Source: Meandrina meandrites | Lineage: Eukaryota; Cnidaria; Anthozoa; Scleractinia; Meandrinidae | DNA: 64,000 nt | Reading direction: 5' to 3' | Assembly: GCA_963693305.1 (NCBI GenBank) | Contig: OY855908.1 | Location: forward strand, 20,390,493-20,454,492 | Notes under the pieces: generated by a model | The model's input: only the letters and a program-made list of their open reading frames with translations | Databases searched by the model: none | Told to the model about the DNA's origin: nothing | Program-made: the position numbers and the translations under genes | In this document: positions 40,635 through 48,057 of the stretch, in pieces | Layout of the letters: the number at the start of each line of letters is the position of its first letter | Numbering within the stretch: the first letter of the stretch is position 1

Positions 40635-41873
40635 ATGTCGCATGCAGTATCCGAGATTATCAATCCTAACCGAGTACCGAGAGAACCGTTCGGCCTTAAG
40701 GCGGAGTCATCTCTTAACAGGATCACATTTAATCCCTCATCAGCGAATCCCGGTGAGACCATTACCATAAACATTCCCAAACTGTCAGAAAACGTGGTCA
40801 TCGTTCCGGGAAGCGTTAAACTTCTCTTCGACATGAAAGTCGGTGGTCATGCAAACAACACCCTCGTGAATAACGTCGGTCGAAACCTCGTTGAACAGCT
40901 CAAGGTCTCTTTCGGTGGTGAGACACTTCAGACCACAGAGAGATACGATCTCTTTAAGACCTATCATGATCTCTTTCTCGAGGATAGAGATGACAGATTA
41001 AAACAGGGAATCTCATCCGAGAATATGAGAAAACTTCGTACACCTGCGGGGGATAAGAGCACAACTGACGCAAAAGAGGTCGCCCTCGCCACAGTTCACA
41101 ACACCAAATACGTTATACCTCTTGACCATCCCGTTCTCAGTGATCACGGTGCTCTCTATCCGAAGGCTCTTCCTCATCCTCTGTTGTTTGAGATCACTCT
41201 TTCGAAGGTCGATCAGATAGTGAGTCATGATAAAAAAGAGAAGGAGAAAACACCGACATATAAATTAATGAACATTGAGTTGGAGTATCGATGCATCAAT
41301 AGTGAATACTTGTCTAGTGAGGCCGCCTCTTCATATCAGGTAGGCAAAGGATTCTACTACGAGAATGTAATCCTTCACAGAAGTTTTTCCATCTCAAAAC
41401 CGGACGGCAGCGTAATTAACGAGCACATCAATCTTCCGAGAAAGTCGATGACGGGTATACTCTGTCTGTTTGAAGAGGATTATAAAGAGGGAGAACGAGA
41501 CTCCGAGAAGTTTGTCAATCCTGACATTAAATCGATCAACATCAACATCGACGGTATGCCCAACCGACTCTTCTCAAAGGGGATGATTCCGTCTGACTTT
41601 TGGGAATCGATCAAGAGACGAATGGGTGGTTCTGGCAAGGTGAAGGAAGGGGATTTCTACACAGACAAGTTCGCTCTATGGATCGATTTGAGAACCTTCT
41701 ATGACAACGGTATTCACGGAGGAGGTCTTCACATAAACACAACACGAGACGGTGTAAAACTTGAGATCAAACGAAAGACCGGAGGAACGGGAAAAATCAA
41801 CTGTTACATGTTCGTGGTTGCTGACGCATTTATGGAGATCATGAACACAGAGTTGAAGTCGATCCTATATTAA
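40635..41873 (+). CDS. Putative major capsid protein (double jelly-roll, hexon-like)
   Basis: 412 aa. The first third reads like the opening strands of a double-jelly-roll capsid protein: VKLLFDMKVGG, then LVNNVGRNLVEQLKVSFGGE (around 77-96), followed by YDLFKTYHDLFL. The end (WIDLRTFYDNGIHGGGLHI, then a beta-rich segment CYMFVVADAF) also fits. Position next to integrase and packaging ATPase, and the size, match Polinton/adintovirus capsid genes. I assign it by pattern only; a structure prediction would decide. If wrong, it would be another abundant structural protein. Start context AAAATGTC is shared with neighbours. Intact. Confidence 0.6.
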   Translation: MSHAVSEIINPNRVPREPFGLKAESSLNRITFNPSSANPGETITINIPKLSENVVIVPGSVKLLFDMKVGGHANNTLVNNVGRNLVEQLKVSFGGETLQTTERYDLFKTYHDLFLEDRDDRLKQGISSENMRKLRTPAGDKSTTDAKEVALATVHNTKYVIPLDHPVLSDHGALYPKALPHPLLFEITLSKVDQIVSHDKKEKEKTPTYKLMNIELEYRCINSEYLSSEAASSYQVGKGFYYENVILHRSFSISKPDGSVINEHINLPRKSMTGILCLFEEDYKEGERDSEKFVNPDIKSININIDGMPNRLFSKGMIPSDFWESIKRRMGGSGKVKEGDFYTDKFALWIDLRTFYDNGIHGGGLHINTTRDGVKLEIKRKTGGTGKINCYMFVVADAFMEIMNTELKSILY

Positions 41874-41898
41874 AAAAAATCCCTCGCTTAATAAATAA

Positions 41899-42519
41899 AT
41901 GAATGAGTTACGAGATAAGATTCCCTTCAACATGATCATAACCGGGCCGACGAACTGTGGAAAGACAAAGTATCTAATAGAGCAGTTACGAGGACCCTTC
42001 CGAAAGGTCTTTGAGTACATTGTTCTTATCTGCCCGACCTACGCCAAGAACAGGACCTACCGAGGGTTTGCACAGGGTGATAAACGATTCTTAATCCTCT
42101 CTCCAGATGCCTCCAACTCAGATGAGATCGATTCTCTTCTTACAGACGTATCACTTCTCTTCTCCGGGACGAACACCCTGTTAATTCTCGATGACTGCGC
42201 CGTCTCCAAAGACCTGAAGAATCGCTCTAATAAATTCATCGATCTCGCTTTCTCCGGGAGACACGACGGATTGAGTGTATGGGTGTTGACACAGCAGTTA
42301 ACCTCGATCGCGAAACCCTTCCGAGAGAACGTCTCCTGCGTGGTAACTTTTCACAATCCCTCTCAGGTCGGCATGAAGACCCTGTTCGATGATTACGGAG
42401 GAGAACTGGACATAGAGACTCGAAAAAAATTCATGAAACTTTTAAAAACAGAGAGATACTCTCGACTCTGTCTCTGTCTCATATATCCTTTTGAGTGTTA
42501 TCTTGAGATACCGACTTAG
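41899..42519 (+). CDS. Genome-packaging ATPase (A32/FtsK-HerA type)
   Basis: 206 aa. The Walker A motif GPTNCGKT (16-23) lies near the N-terminus and Walker B LLILDD at 94-99. A later VLTQQL segment fits the sensor strand of A32-like packaging ATPases of Polintons and large DNA viruses. It would drive DNA into the capsid. It starts 25 bp after the capsid gene in the same direction. Intact and of usual length for the family. Confidence 0.82.
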   Translation: MNELRDKIPFNMIITGPTNCGKTKYLIEQLRGPFRKVFEYIVLICPTYAKNRTYRGFAQGDKRFLILSPDASNSDEIDSLLTDVSLLFSGTNTLLILDDCAVSKDLKNRSNKFIDLAFSGRHDGLSVWVLTQQLTSIAKPFRENVSCVVTFHNPSQVGMKTLFDDYGGELDIETRKKFMKLLKTERYSRLCLCLIYPFECYLEIPT

Positions 42520-42521
42520 TA

Positions 42522-42547
42522 ATTTAAAGGTTTCACCAATCATATTA
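42522..42547 (+). promoter_or_regulatory. TTTAAAGGTTTCACCAAT upstream element
   Basis: The 18-base motif plus CATATTA lies directly before the start codon at 42548. It recurs twice before the gene at 45971 and nowhere else that I see in the element. Confidence 0.6.
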
Positions 42548-43054
42548 ATGATGGCGAACGTTGAAGATTATATCGATGATATACCCGAGGTTAAAGAGGA
42601 TAAGACCCCCGATGATGATGAAGATCTCGATACTCAGAGAGAATCACTCGCGATACTCGCTTCCCTAGGATCGACAGAGGAGTTTCTCGGTAAAGCGATG
42701 TCCCTCGGAGATATTAAGAGACTCTCCCCCAAACAGGTGAAAAAATACTTTAATCGATACAAGACCGTAATGGGTAAGAAGGTATCGACCGGATTGGTAG
42801 AGTCAGCCATCTCCGCGGCATCCGTTCTTATCTCCTATGTGATTCCCGTGGATGATGTGGAGGCACTGAATGAAGATTTGAAGAACGATGATCTTGTTAA
42901 ACGTGAACTGAGTAACTTTGCAGGTCTCTTGGTACTGAAAGGAGGAAGATTGGTAGCGTTAGCTAGCGGACTCTTCAAGGTCGCTAAGCACGTAAAGTTA
43001 AGACCGAGTGAGGAGAATTCTAACAAAAATCAAGAGAATGAAGAAGACTCTTAA
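42548..43054 (+). CDS. Polinton protein of unknown function, 168 aa
   Basis: I start it at ATG 42548 (a second ATG follows immediately at 42551). An in-frame TTG further upstream has no support. The N-terminal 40 residues are strongly acidic (DDIPEVKEDKTPDDDEDL). The middle has KRLSPKQVKKYFNRYKTVMG, a basic helical region. Residues about 85-105 and 125-145 are moderately hydrophobic (SAISAASVLISYVIPV, LLVLKGGRLVALASGLF). Not recognised; a virion-associated or membrane-linked role is possible from context only. Confidence 0.7.
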   Translation: MMANVEDYIDDIPEVKEDKTPDDDEDLDTQRESLAILASLGSTEEFLGKAMSLGDIKRLSPKQVKKYFNRYKTVMGKKVSTGLVESAISAASVLISYVIPVDDVEALNEDLKNDDLVKRELSNFAGLLVLKGGRLVALASGLFKVAKHVKLRPSEENSNKNQENEEDS

Positions 43055-43105
43055 TAGTGAGTAAATAATATGTTAAGCTTAAACATTTCCTGAGAGTTAA
43101 TTAAA

Positions 43106-43492
43106 ATGTCATTCGGAGTATATGAAGAGAAGTGTAGAAAGATATTTCAAGAGTTATTCAGAAAAGAGTTCAAATCGGTAAGACCCGATTGGTTAAAGAA
43201 TCCTTGGACTTATCAGAACCTCGAGTTGGACGGTTATAACCCTGACGTGATCACTCATCTCGGTAAAGGTTTGGCATTCGAGTACGACGGTGCGCAACAC
43301 TCAAGGTTCACTCCCCTATTTCACTCATGTGCGGAGGATTTCGAGTATCAAGTTATGAAAGACTCTTTAAAGGATGAAATGTGCAGAGATGAAGGGGTTC
43401 TCTTAATAAGAATACCTCACTACATTCCCTATTGGGATCTCAAGCCTTTTATTATCGGAAGATTGGTAATAGAGGGTGTTAAGCTTAACTAA
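43106..43492 (+). CDS. PD-(D/E)XK-like nuclease
   Basis: 128 aa. The pattern LELDGYNPD (D42), then AFEYDGAQH (E59, Q64), then FEYQVMKDSLKDEMC and GVLLIRIPHYIP is that of small Vsr/restriction-like nucleases of the PD-(D/E)XK superfamily. The E-x-D-G-x-Q-H segment and the downstream Lys-rich helix are the diagnostic parts. It could resolve replication intermediates, trim termini or attack competing DNA. It is not one of the standard Polinton genes. Lies in the same-strand cluster with 51 bp upstream. Intact. Confidence 0.68.
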   Translation: MSFGVYEEKCRKIFQELFRKEFKSVRPDWLKNPWTYQNLELDGYNPDVITHLGKGLAFEYDGAQHSRFTPLFHSCAEDFEYQVMKDSLKDEMCRDEGVLLIRIPHYIPYWDLKPFIIGRLVIEGVKLN

Positions 43493-43518
43493 TAAAGGTT
43501 CATCAGTATTAGAAAAAT

Positions 43519-43530
43519 GATTTAAAGAAT
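43519..43530 (+). promoter_or_regulatory. TTTAAAGA motif
   Basis: GATTTAAAGAAT, 18 bases before the ATG at 43548; see the promoter finding. Confidence 0.5.
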
Positions 43531-43547
43531 TATAATGACTTATCAAA

Positions 43548-43901
43548 ATGTCTCAAGAGAATGTATGTTACGTAGTTCGCAAAGTTAACATCTCAGAGAA
43601 AGAGAAGGTGATCGATATCTCTCCCAAAGTTGTGCGTTACGTAGATCACAGAGTGAACATCCCTGAGGAACAGAGAGAGAGATTCTATTCAGCCATTGAT
43701 AACAATGAGGCTGTCACCATAAAATTTAAACACAAGGATCTCTGGGGAGGTGATGATCTCATCGCTTTCACTATGCAACAGTTTAAAATAATTGCAAGCG
43801 CTTTCGACAAAGGAAGGGGAGTTACCATAAATATGAGTGAGGAACAAGTACAGAAACACGAAATCGTTGATGCGGATGATTATTTCTATTCACCGTTTTA
43901 A
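43548..43901 (+). CDS. Polinton protein of unknown function, 117 aa
   Basis: Small soluble protein. The first half is basic and beta-prone (VCYVVRKVNI, KVIDISPKVVRYVDHRVNI) with a repeated R/K-VNI element. A TIKFKHKDLWGGDDLIAFTM segment and an acidic tail (VDADDYFYSPF) follow. No family recognised. Start context AAAATGTC matches neighbouring genes. Followed closely by the next gene. Confidence 0.65.
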   Translation: MSQENVCYVVRKVNISEKEKVIDISPKVVRYVDHRVNIPEEQRERFYSAIDNNEAVTIKFKHKDLWGGDDLIAFTMQQFKIIASAFDKGRGVTINMSEEQVQKHEIVDADDYFYSPF

Positions 43902-43937
43902 AACAGCATTGTGTAAACTTAAATCAACAACATCAGT

Positions 43938-43950
43938 TGATTTAAAGACA
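43938..43950 (+). promoter_or_regulatory. TTTAAAGA motif
   Basis: TGATTTAAAGACA, 18 bases upstream of the ATG at 43969. Confidence 0.5.
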
Positions 43951-43968
43951 ACAGAGTACATTACTAAA

Positions 43969-44382
43969 ATGTCGGATGATGTTGAGCAGATCACTAAGAC
44001 CCCTGCTATCGAGAGTAACGTTAAAACAAAAGAGAAAGATCCCAAGAAGGTCGCCGCAGGAAAGAAACTCGCCGAGTATAATAAACGGGCGAAAGAGGCG
44101 TTGAAAGAGAAGATGAAACGTGAGGCAGAGCAAGGCTCTCAAATGGAGAAGAGAGAGGAGAGAGAAACGGGTGAGTCGTGGATTCCCGAGATCTCTTTCA
44201 CAACCGCGATCTCCCTTGTCGGAATCGGGTTGACCGCAATCAATCTGTTTATGAGTTATAAAAAAGGTACAAATGTTGATCCTCCCCCGAGATTACCGGA
44301 ATCACCCATTCGAGAGAAAGGCTCTGTTATAGAAAGACCTCAACAATCAAAGATTCCCGTACCCAAAATGGGTATGCTATGA
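43969..44382 (+). CDS. Single-pass membrane protein, 137 aa
   Basis: I use ATG 43969; the frame is open further upstream but only with a GTG. Residues 1-75 are highly charged (KKVAAGKKLAEYNKRAKEAL, a likely helix). One hydrophobic segment follows at about 82-102 (TTAISLVGIGLTAINLFM), then a proline-rich tail (DPPPRLPESPI, IPVPKMGML). Unknown family; the layout suggests a capsid- or membrane-anchored structural protein. Confidence 0.7.
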   Translation: MSDDVEQITKTPAIESNVKTKEKDPKKVAAGKKLAEYNKRAKEALKEKMKREAEQGSQMEKREERETGESWIPEISFTTAISLVGIGLTAINLFMSYKKGTNVDPPPRLPESPIREKGSVIERPQQSKIPVPKMGML

Positions 44383-44383
44383 A

Positions 44384-44394
44384 GATTTAAAGAT
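44384..44394 (+). promoter_or_regulatory. TTTAAAGAT motif
   Basis: GATTTAAAGAT, 17 bases before the fibre gene ATG. Confidence 0.55.
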
Positions 44395-44411
44395 CTTCTC
44401 TCTCAAGATAA

Positions 44412-45371
44412 ATGTCGAAAGAGAAGATCTTCAAGATGATTTATGACGCCTCCGTTCTGATCGGTATCTCCTCAGGGTTCGGATACTTTATCAGTATGAA
44501 TGATCCCTCAGACAGCGTGATCGATTACCTTAAATGGGTAGGAATCCTGTCCGGTAGAATCTATTTAAAAGATTATATGCAGAGAGAGGAGATTTTAAAG
44601 AGGATCGATTCTCTTAACTCGAAGAAGGGATCGATCGAGAGTAAGGAGAAGAAGGCTAAGGCAAAGAATCTCGATCTTAAATTAAAGAGAATCGTAAACC
44701 TTGCCAATCCCGTCGGTGACAGAGACGCAGTCAATAAAAGTTACGTCGACGAGAAGGTTATCAGGAAGGGAGATCTTGACATGAGAGGGAATTCGATACA
44801 TAACCTTAAGACCCCTGAAACTAAAGATGTTGATTACGCAGCGAATGTCAATTATGTGAACAGAACCGTCGATGAGAGAGAATCGATCACCTTGAGAAAG
44901 ATTAGTGAATCCGTTCCCAAAAAAGTCTTTTATAAAGGTTATCTTAAACATAACAATGATAGCTTCATCAGATTCTTTGCAAACGGAACAGAGGATCATA
45001 CTCGTTACACCAGACAGAGTTATCCCTCCGATTTCATCGTGAATGAGGATGACGAAGAGAAAATAATAATCAAGAATCCAGGAGTATACTCGATATCTCT
45101 GATCGATGGATTGAAGACTGAGTCAGAGGATGATAACGGAACCGTTCAGTTCATTTTGAATCCCGCACCCTTCCTGAGTCTTAGCGATAACATTAACATC
45201 ACGGTACCCAACACAGGCAAGGGTTGGAAAACGTATAATTTCATCTCCGTTTTAGATATTTACAAAGACACAAAACTGTCTATACAGACCTCAGATGCCA
45301 GAACCATCTTTGACGGTTTGGGTAACGGGTATAAAAAGTTCGGTATGATCCTTATAAATAAGATAGATTAA
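44412..45371 (+). CDS. Fibre-like protein with phage-tail-fibre-type repeats
   Basis: 319 aa. Residues 8-30 and 38-52 are hydrophobic and form an N-terminal module (DASVLIGISSGFGY; WVGILSGRIYLKDY) that is repeated as the separate 71-aa protein at 45684. A charged helix (60-92) leads into two repeats of a motif typical of trimeric tail fibres, NLANPVGDRDAVNKSYV (96-112) and NLKTPETKDVDYAANVNYV (131-149). The C-terminal 150 residues are beta-rich (GVYSISLIDGL...FNFISVLDIY-like pattern), possibly a C1q/TNF-like or knob head. I infer a vertex fibre that could contact a cell surface, anchored by the N-terminal module. Intact. Confidence 0.68.
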   Translation: MSKEKIFKMIYDASVLIGISSGFGYFISMNDPSDSVIDYLKWVGILSGRIYLKDYMQREEILKRIDSLNSKKGSIESKEKKAKAKNLDLKLKRIVNLANPVGDRDAVNKSYVDEKVIRKGDLDMRGNSIHNLKTPETKDVDYAANVNYVNRTVDERESITLRKISESVPKKVFYKGYLKHNNDSFIRFFANGTEDHTRYTRQSYPSDFIVNEDDEEKIIIKNPGVYSISLIDGLKTESEDDNGTVQFILNPAPFLSLSDNINITVPNTGKGWKTYNFISVLDIYKDTKLSIQTSDARTIFDGLGNGYKKFGMILINKID

Positions 45372-45377
45372 AGATTT
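45366..45377 (+). promoter_or_regulatory. TTAAAGATT motif
   Basis: GATTAAAGATTT overlaps the stop codon of the fibre gene and precedes the ATG at 45393 by 15 bases. Confidence 0.5.
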
Positions 45378-45392
45378 ACTCCCCTATTTAAA

Positions 45393-45650
45393 ATGTTGGA
45401 TAAAGTCGTGATGTTGAGAAGTCTATTTATCACAGGAATTCTTTTAGAAGCCATCATTTATTTAATGTCACCAAAAGAGAACTGCACCTGTGGAGTAAGG
45501 ATACCTGAGGGAGGGGGAATGTGTGATTGCGGAGAGTATAACGGTCGCATGACCATAAAGATTGACGGTAAGGATGAACTCAGAGAACGGGAGTTGAAGA
45601 GAATCGAGGAGGAGAAGAGTAAAGGAAATTCTTACGACACATTCTTGTGA
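45393..45650 (+). CDS. Small membrane protein with Cys cluster, 85 aa
   Basis: Hydrophobic N-terminal segment (residues 4-24, MLRSLFITGILLEAIIYLM), then NCTCGVR and MCDCGEY, four cysteines in two C-x-C pairs. A charged C-terminal helix ends in YDTFL. Not recognised. Could be a small virion membrane protein with metal-binding or disulfide-forming cysteines. Confidence 0.6.
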   Translation: MLDKVVMLRSLFITGILLEAIIYLMSPKENCTCGVRIPEGGGMCDCGEYNGRMTIKIDGKDELRERELKRIEEEKSKGNSYDTFL

Positions 45651-45654
45651 GATT

Positions 45655-45668
45655 TATTTAAAGATAAT
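45655..45668 (+). promoter_or_regulatory. TTTAAAGAT motif
   Basis: TTATTTAAAGATAA, 15 bases before the ATG at 45684. Confidence 0.55.
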
Positions 45669-45683
45669 CTCTGAAGAGTAAAA

Positions 45684-45899
45684 ATGTCAGAGAATAAACT
45701 TGTGAAGACCGTCACTGATGCATCCGTTCTTATCGGCCTCTCCGCAGGAGTCGGTTACATTGCGAAGAAGGCTATGAAAGAATCATTCATAAACGACCCA
45801 TCATCCAGCATTGTCAACTACGGTAAATGGGTCGCCGTTCTTTCCGGAAGTATGTACTTAAAAGAGTATTTGGAGAAACAGAAAATTCTTCCCTCTTAA
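45684..45899 (+). CDS. 71-aa membrane protein, paralogue of the fibre N-terminus
   Basis: Two hydrophobic stretches (DASVLIGLSAGVGYIAKKA and WVAVLSGSMYLKEYL) align along their whole length with residues 1-62 of the fibre protein at 44412. It is the same module without the shaft and head. It probably arose by duplication and could form hetero-oligomers with the fibre base. Upstream TTTAAAGAT is also shared. Confidence 0.72.
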   Translation: MSENKLVKTVTDASVLIGLSAGVGYIAKKAMKESFINDPSSSIVNYGKWVAVLSGSMYLKEYLEKQKILPS

Positions 45900-45914
45900 A
45901 GGTTATTTATTGAT

Positions 45915-45965
45915 ATTAAAGGTTTCACCAATAATATTCATGATAAAGGTTTCACCAATAATATT
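45915..45965 (+). promoter_or_regulatory. Duplicated AAAGGTTTCACCAAT element
   Basis: Two copies of TAAAGGTTTCACCAATAATA, 27 bases apart, end six bases before the ATG at 45971. The same element is single upstream of 42548. Confidence 0.65.
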
Positions 45966-45970
45966 AACAT

Positions 45971-46381
45971 ATGGCGACCATTGCGTTAATGATCGGAGGA
46001 GCAGTTTTAAACGCTACAGCGTTCGTCGGAGGATCGTATTTGGCAAAGTATCTGAGCGGATCGAATACGGACACAGAGAGAATTCGACACGATAAAGCCT
46101 TAGAAAAGTATCAAAAAGATTACGCAGCTTACCAAGAGAAGAGACAGAGACTTTTGGATTGGTATAATCAGCAGAGAGATGAGGAGCATCAGGCTAATTT
46201 AAATCTCTCGAACACTGACGAGGCTTTTAAACTCTACTCTCAGACACATCCTGATTACTCTCTTCAAGAACCTCGACTCTCTGATTACTACAGACCGAGT
46301 GATGATCAGAGAATGGGTGAGATGGCCTACGTCGGAGGAGGGATGTTGGCGTTGGGTTATTTGGCAAGTAAATTTTTGTAA
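45971..46381 (+). CDS. Membrane protein with coiled-coil centre, 136 aa
   Basis: Hydrophobic ends (MIGGAVLNATAFVGGSYLA at 7-25; YVGGGMLALGYLASKFL at 120-136) flank a charged helical centre (RIRHDKALEKYQKDYAAYQE) and a Tyr/Pro-rich stretch (LSDYYRPSDDQRM). No family recognised. One of several small membrane proteins in this cluster. Confidence 0.66.
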   Translation: MATIALMIGGAVLNATAFVGGSYLAKYLSGSNTDTERIRHDKALEKYQKDYAAYQEKRQRLLDWYNQQRDEEHQANLNLSNTDEAFKLYSQTHPDYSLQEPRLSDYYRPSDDQRMGEMAYVGGGMLALGYLASKFL

Positions 46382-46387
46382 AGTAAA

Positions 46388-46400
46388 TAATTTAAAAGAT
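46388..46400 (+). promoter_or_regulatory. TTTAAAAGAT motif
   Basis: ATAATTTAAAAGAT overlaps the 5' edge of the hairpin that ends at the ATG at 46425. Confidence 0.45.
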
Positions 46401-46424
46401 TCTTTACTTGATAAGTAAAGAATC
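46398..46424 (+). promoter_or_regulatory. 12-bp perfect hairpin abutting the start codon
   Basis: GATTCTTTACTT, loop GAT, AAGTAAAGAATC; the stem ends one base before ATG 46425. As mRNA it could block initiation; as DNA it could be a dyad operator. Confidence 0.7.
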
Positions 46425-47336
46425 ATGGACGTTGACCCGACAGAGATACCCGATAGAGATAATCCTTTTGAACCGGTCGACCCCGGTGACGATGATGAGG
46501 GAGAATCGATACCGATGACCTCGACATCGAGAAGAGATAGAGGTTTCCATAATCCCAATTATGAAGAGACCTCTTTTATCGATGAGAACACTCCGCTTAT
46601 ACGAAGAGAAGAGAGAAGAGATGACGCTTGGGAAAGAATCCGAGAGAAGTATCCTAAAGTTAATCCTGCCAACTCCTCTTTCACATCTGACATTGACGAG
46701 TATGATCGAGTGGTCGTAAGAATGAAAAGAAAGGGAGGTAAGAGTTACCCTCTTTTTAAACCGGATGGTGAACTTAACGAAAAATTACCTAAGACCATAA
46801 AAGAGAGTTTAGGACCCTCTGCGGAGAAGGTGATCGAGACTGATAAGAGAGGTATAACAAGGATAAGAGAGAAAGAGAAGGAGCTCGAATCCTCTCTTAA
46901 AGATGCCAGGCCTAGTCAGAGAGAGAACATCATTCGCGACATGGAACAGCAGAGAGATGAGAGAGAGAATATGGAGAGGGAGGTTGAAGTGATAGAGGAG
47001 AGAATGCCACTCAGAGATAGAGTCAAAATGATCTTTAAAAAGTACGGTTTTACAGCGTTCGCTGTTCTCTCTGCGGTGGGTGTAGTGATCGGTGTGATCG
47101 TATCTAATCTGAAGAGCGGTCTGTCGAGATTGGGTAAAGGAGTAGGTAAGGGTTTTAAAGCCATAGGCAAAAAACTTGGAGAGATACTTCCCGGAATGAT
47201 CGGTGCGATAGCGAGTTTCATCTTTAAAACAGCGGGTGAGGCGATCGGTTTTCTTGCAAAGAATGCGTGGTTGTTGATAGTCGCCGTCGTTGTCTACTTT
47301 GTTGAGAAGGTTAAAAATAAGAATAAGAGAAAGTAA
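46425..47336 (+). CDS. Membrane protein with acidic head and amphipathic tail, 303 aa
   Basis: Residues 1-35 are acidic and proline-rich. FHNPNYEE and DENTPLI (about 40-60) resemble tyrosine and acidic-dileucine sorting signals. A long charged helical middle follows (REKEKELESSLKDA; EREVEVIEERM). Then come a hydrophobic segment (AFAVLSAVGVVIGVIVS, about 206-223), an amphipathic Gly/Lys repeat (SRLGKGVGKGFKAIGKKL), a second helix and a final membrane segment (WLLIVAVVVYFVEKV). The amphipathic part recalls membrane-disrupting virion proteins, but this is inference only. No family recognised. Its TAA is followed at once by the ATG of the next gene. Confidence 0.7.
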   Translation: MDVDPTEIPDRDNPFEPVDPGDDDEGESIPMTSTSRRDRGFHNPNYEETSFIDENTPLIRREERRDDAWERIREKYPKVNPANSSFTSDIDEYDRVVVRMKRKGGKSYPLFKPDGELNEKLPKTIKESLGPSAEKVIETDKRGITRIREKEKELESSLKDARPSQRENIIRDMEQQRDERENMEREVEVIEERMPLRDRVKMIFKKYGFTAFAVLSAVGVVIGVIVSNLKSGLSRLGKGVGKGFKAIGKKLGEILPGMIGAIASFIFKTAGEAIGFLAKNAWLLIVAVVVYFVEKVKNKNKRK

Positions 47337-47960
47337 ATGGAGAGTTACAGAGAGATATACCCTCAGTTGCCGACCGATAACGGAGATACTGGAACTACTG
47401 ACGCAGGAGGTAACTTCAGATTAAAACAGTGTGCAGATTGGTTATCCCTTCTAGAGAAAGATCTTCAGGATTGTGAAAAAATATACAAAAAGTATAAACG
47501 TGCAAGGAGTGCATTACTCAATCTGTCCACAGGCAGCGGAACTCTCTCTGTCGCTCTCTGTGGAGGAGGGTTGGGAACGGGACTTACCGGAGTCGGTCTT
47601 CCCGTCTCTATCGCATTAGGTGTTGTCGGAGGTGTCTGTGCCTTAACGAGCGTAGCGACAGCGAGTCTTGCAAAAGCGATATCTAATAAGGTGAGTAAGC
47701 ATGAAAAGACCGTCTCTGTCTGCCAAGCGAAGATAAACACGATAAAGGACGTCGTTTCTAAATCGTTGACGGATAATAAAATAAGTCATGAAGAGTTCGT
47801 TCTGATAAAATCTGAGTATGAGAAGTATTATGAGATGAAGAGATCGATCAGAGAAAAAAACATAAAGCAGCCAACACCGACGCTTCCGCAGGTGGATGTA
47901 AAAAAGATGGAGGAAGATATTCGTGCAGAGATATTAAAAAAACTCGCCCAGTCAGAGTGA
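47337..47960 (+). CDS. Gly-rich hydrophobic-core protein, 207 aa
   Basis: Helical N-terminus (CADWLSLLEKDLQDCEKIYK), then a Gly/Ala-rich hydrophobic core (about 60-112: GTLSVALCGGGLGTGLTG, PVSIALGVVGGVCALTS). A helical C-terminus follows (KHEKTVSVCQAKINTIKDVV; FVLIKSEYEKYYEMKR). It starts directly after the upstream stop (TAAATG), with no room for a promoter. It is therefore either co-translated by re-initiation or driven from inside the previous gene. Not recognised. Confidence 0.7.
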   Translation: MESYREIYPQLPTDNGDTGTTDAGGNFRLKQCADWLSLLEKDLQDCEKIYKKYKRARSALLNLSTGSGTLSVALCGGGLGTGLTGVGLPVSIALGVVGGVCALTSVATASLAKAISNKVSKHEKTVSVCQAKINTIKDVVSKSLTDNKISHEEFVLIKSEYEKYYEMKRSIREKNIKQPTPTLPQVDVKKMEEDIRAEILKKLAQSE

Positions 47961-48028
47961 GCTGTAACTGTCTGATAGTGCTATCGAGAGATGAGTCATT
48001 TAGAGATCCTCCCTATAATCCTTACTTT

Positions 48029-48040
48029 GTTTAAAAAGAT
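48029..48040 (+). promoter_or_regulatory. TTTAAAAAGAT motif
   Basis: GTTTAAAAAGAT, 17 bases before the ATG at 48058. Confidence 0.45.
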
Positions 48041-48057
48041 ATGATTGATAAATAGAT

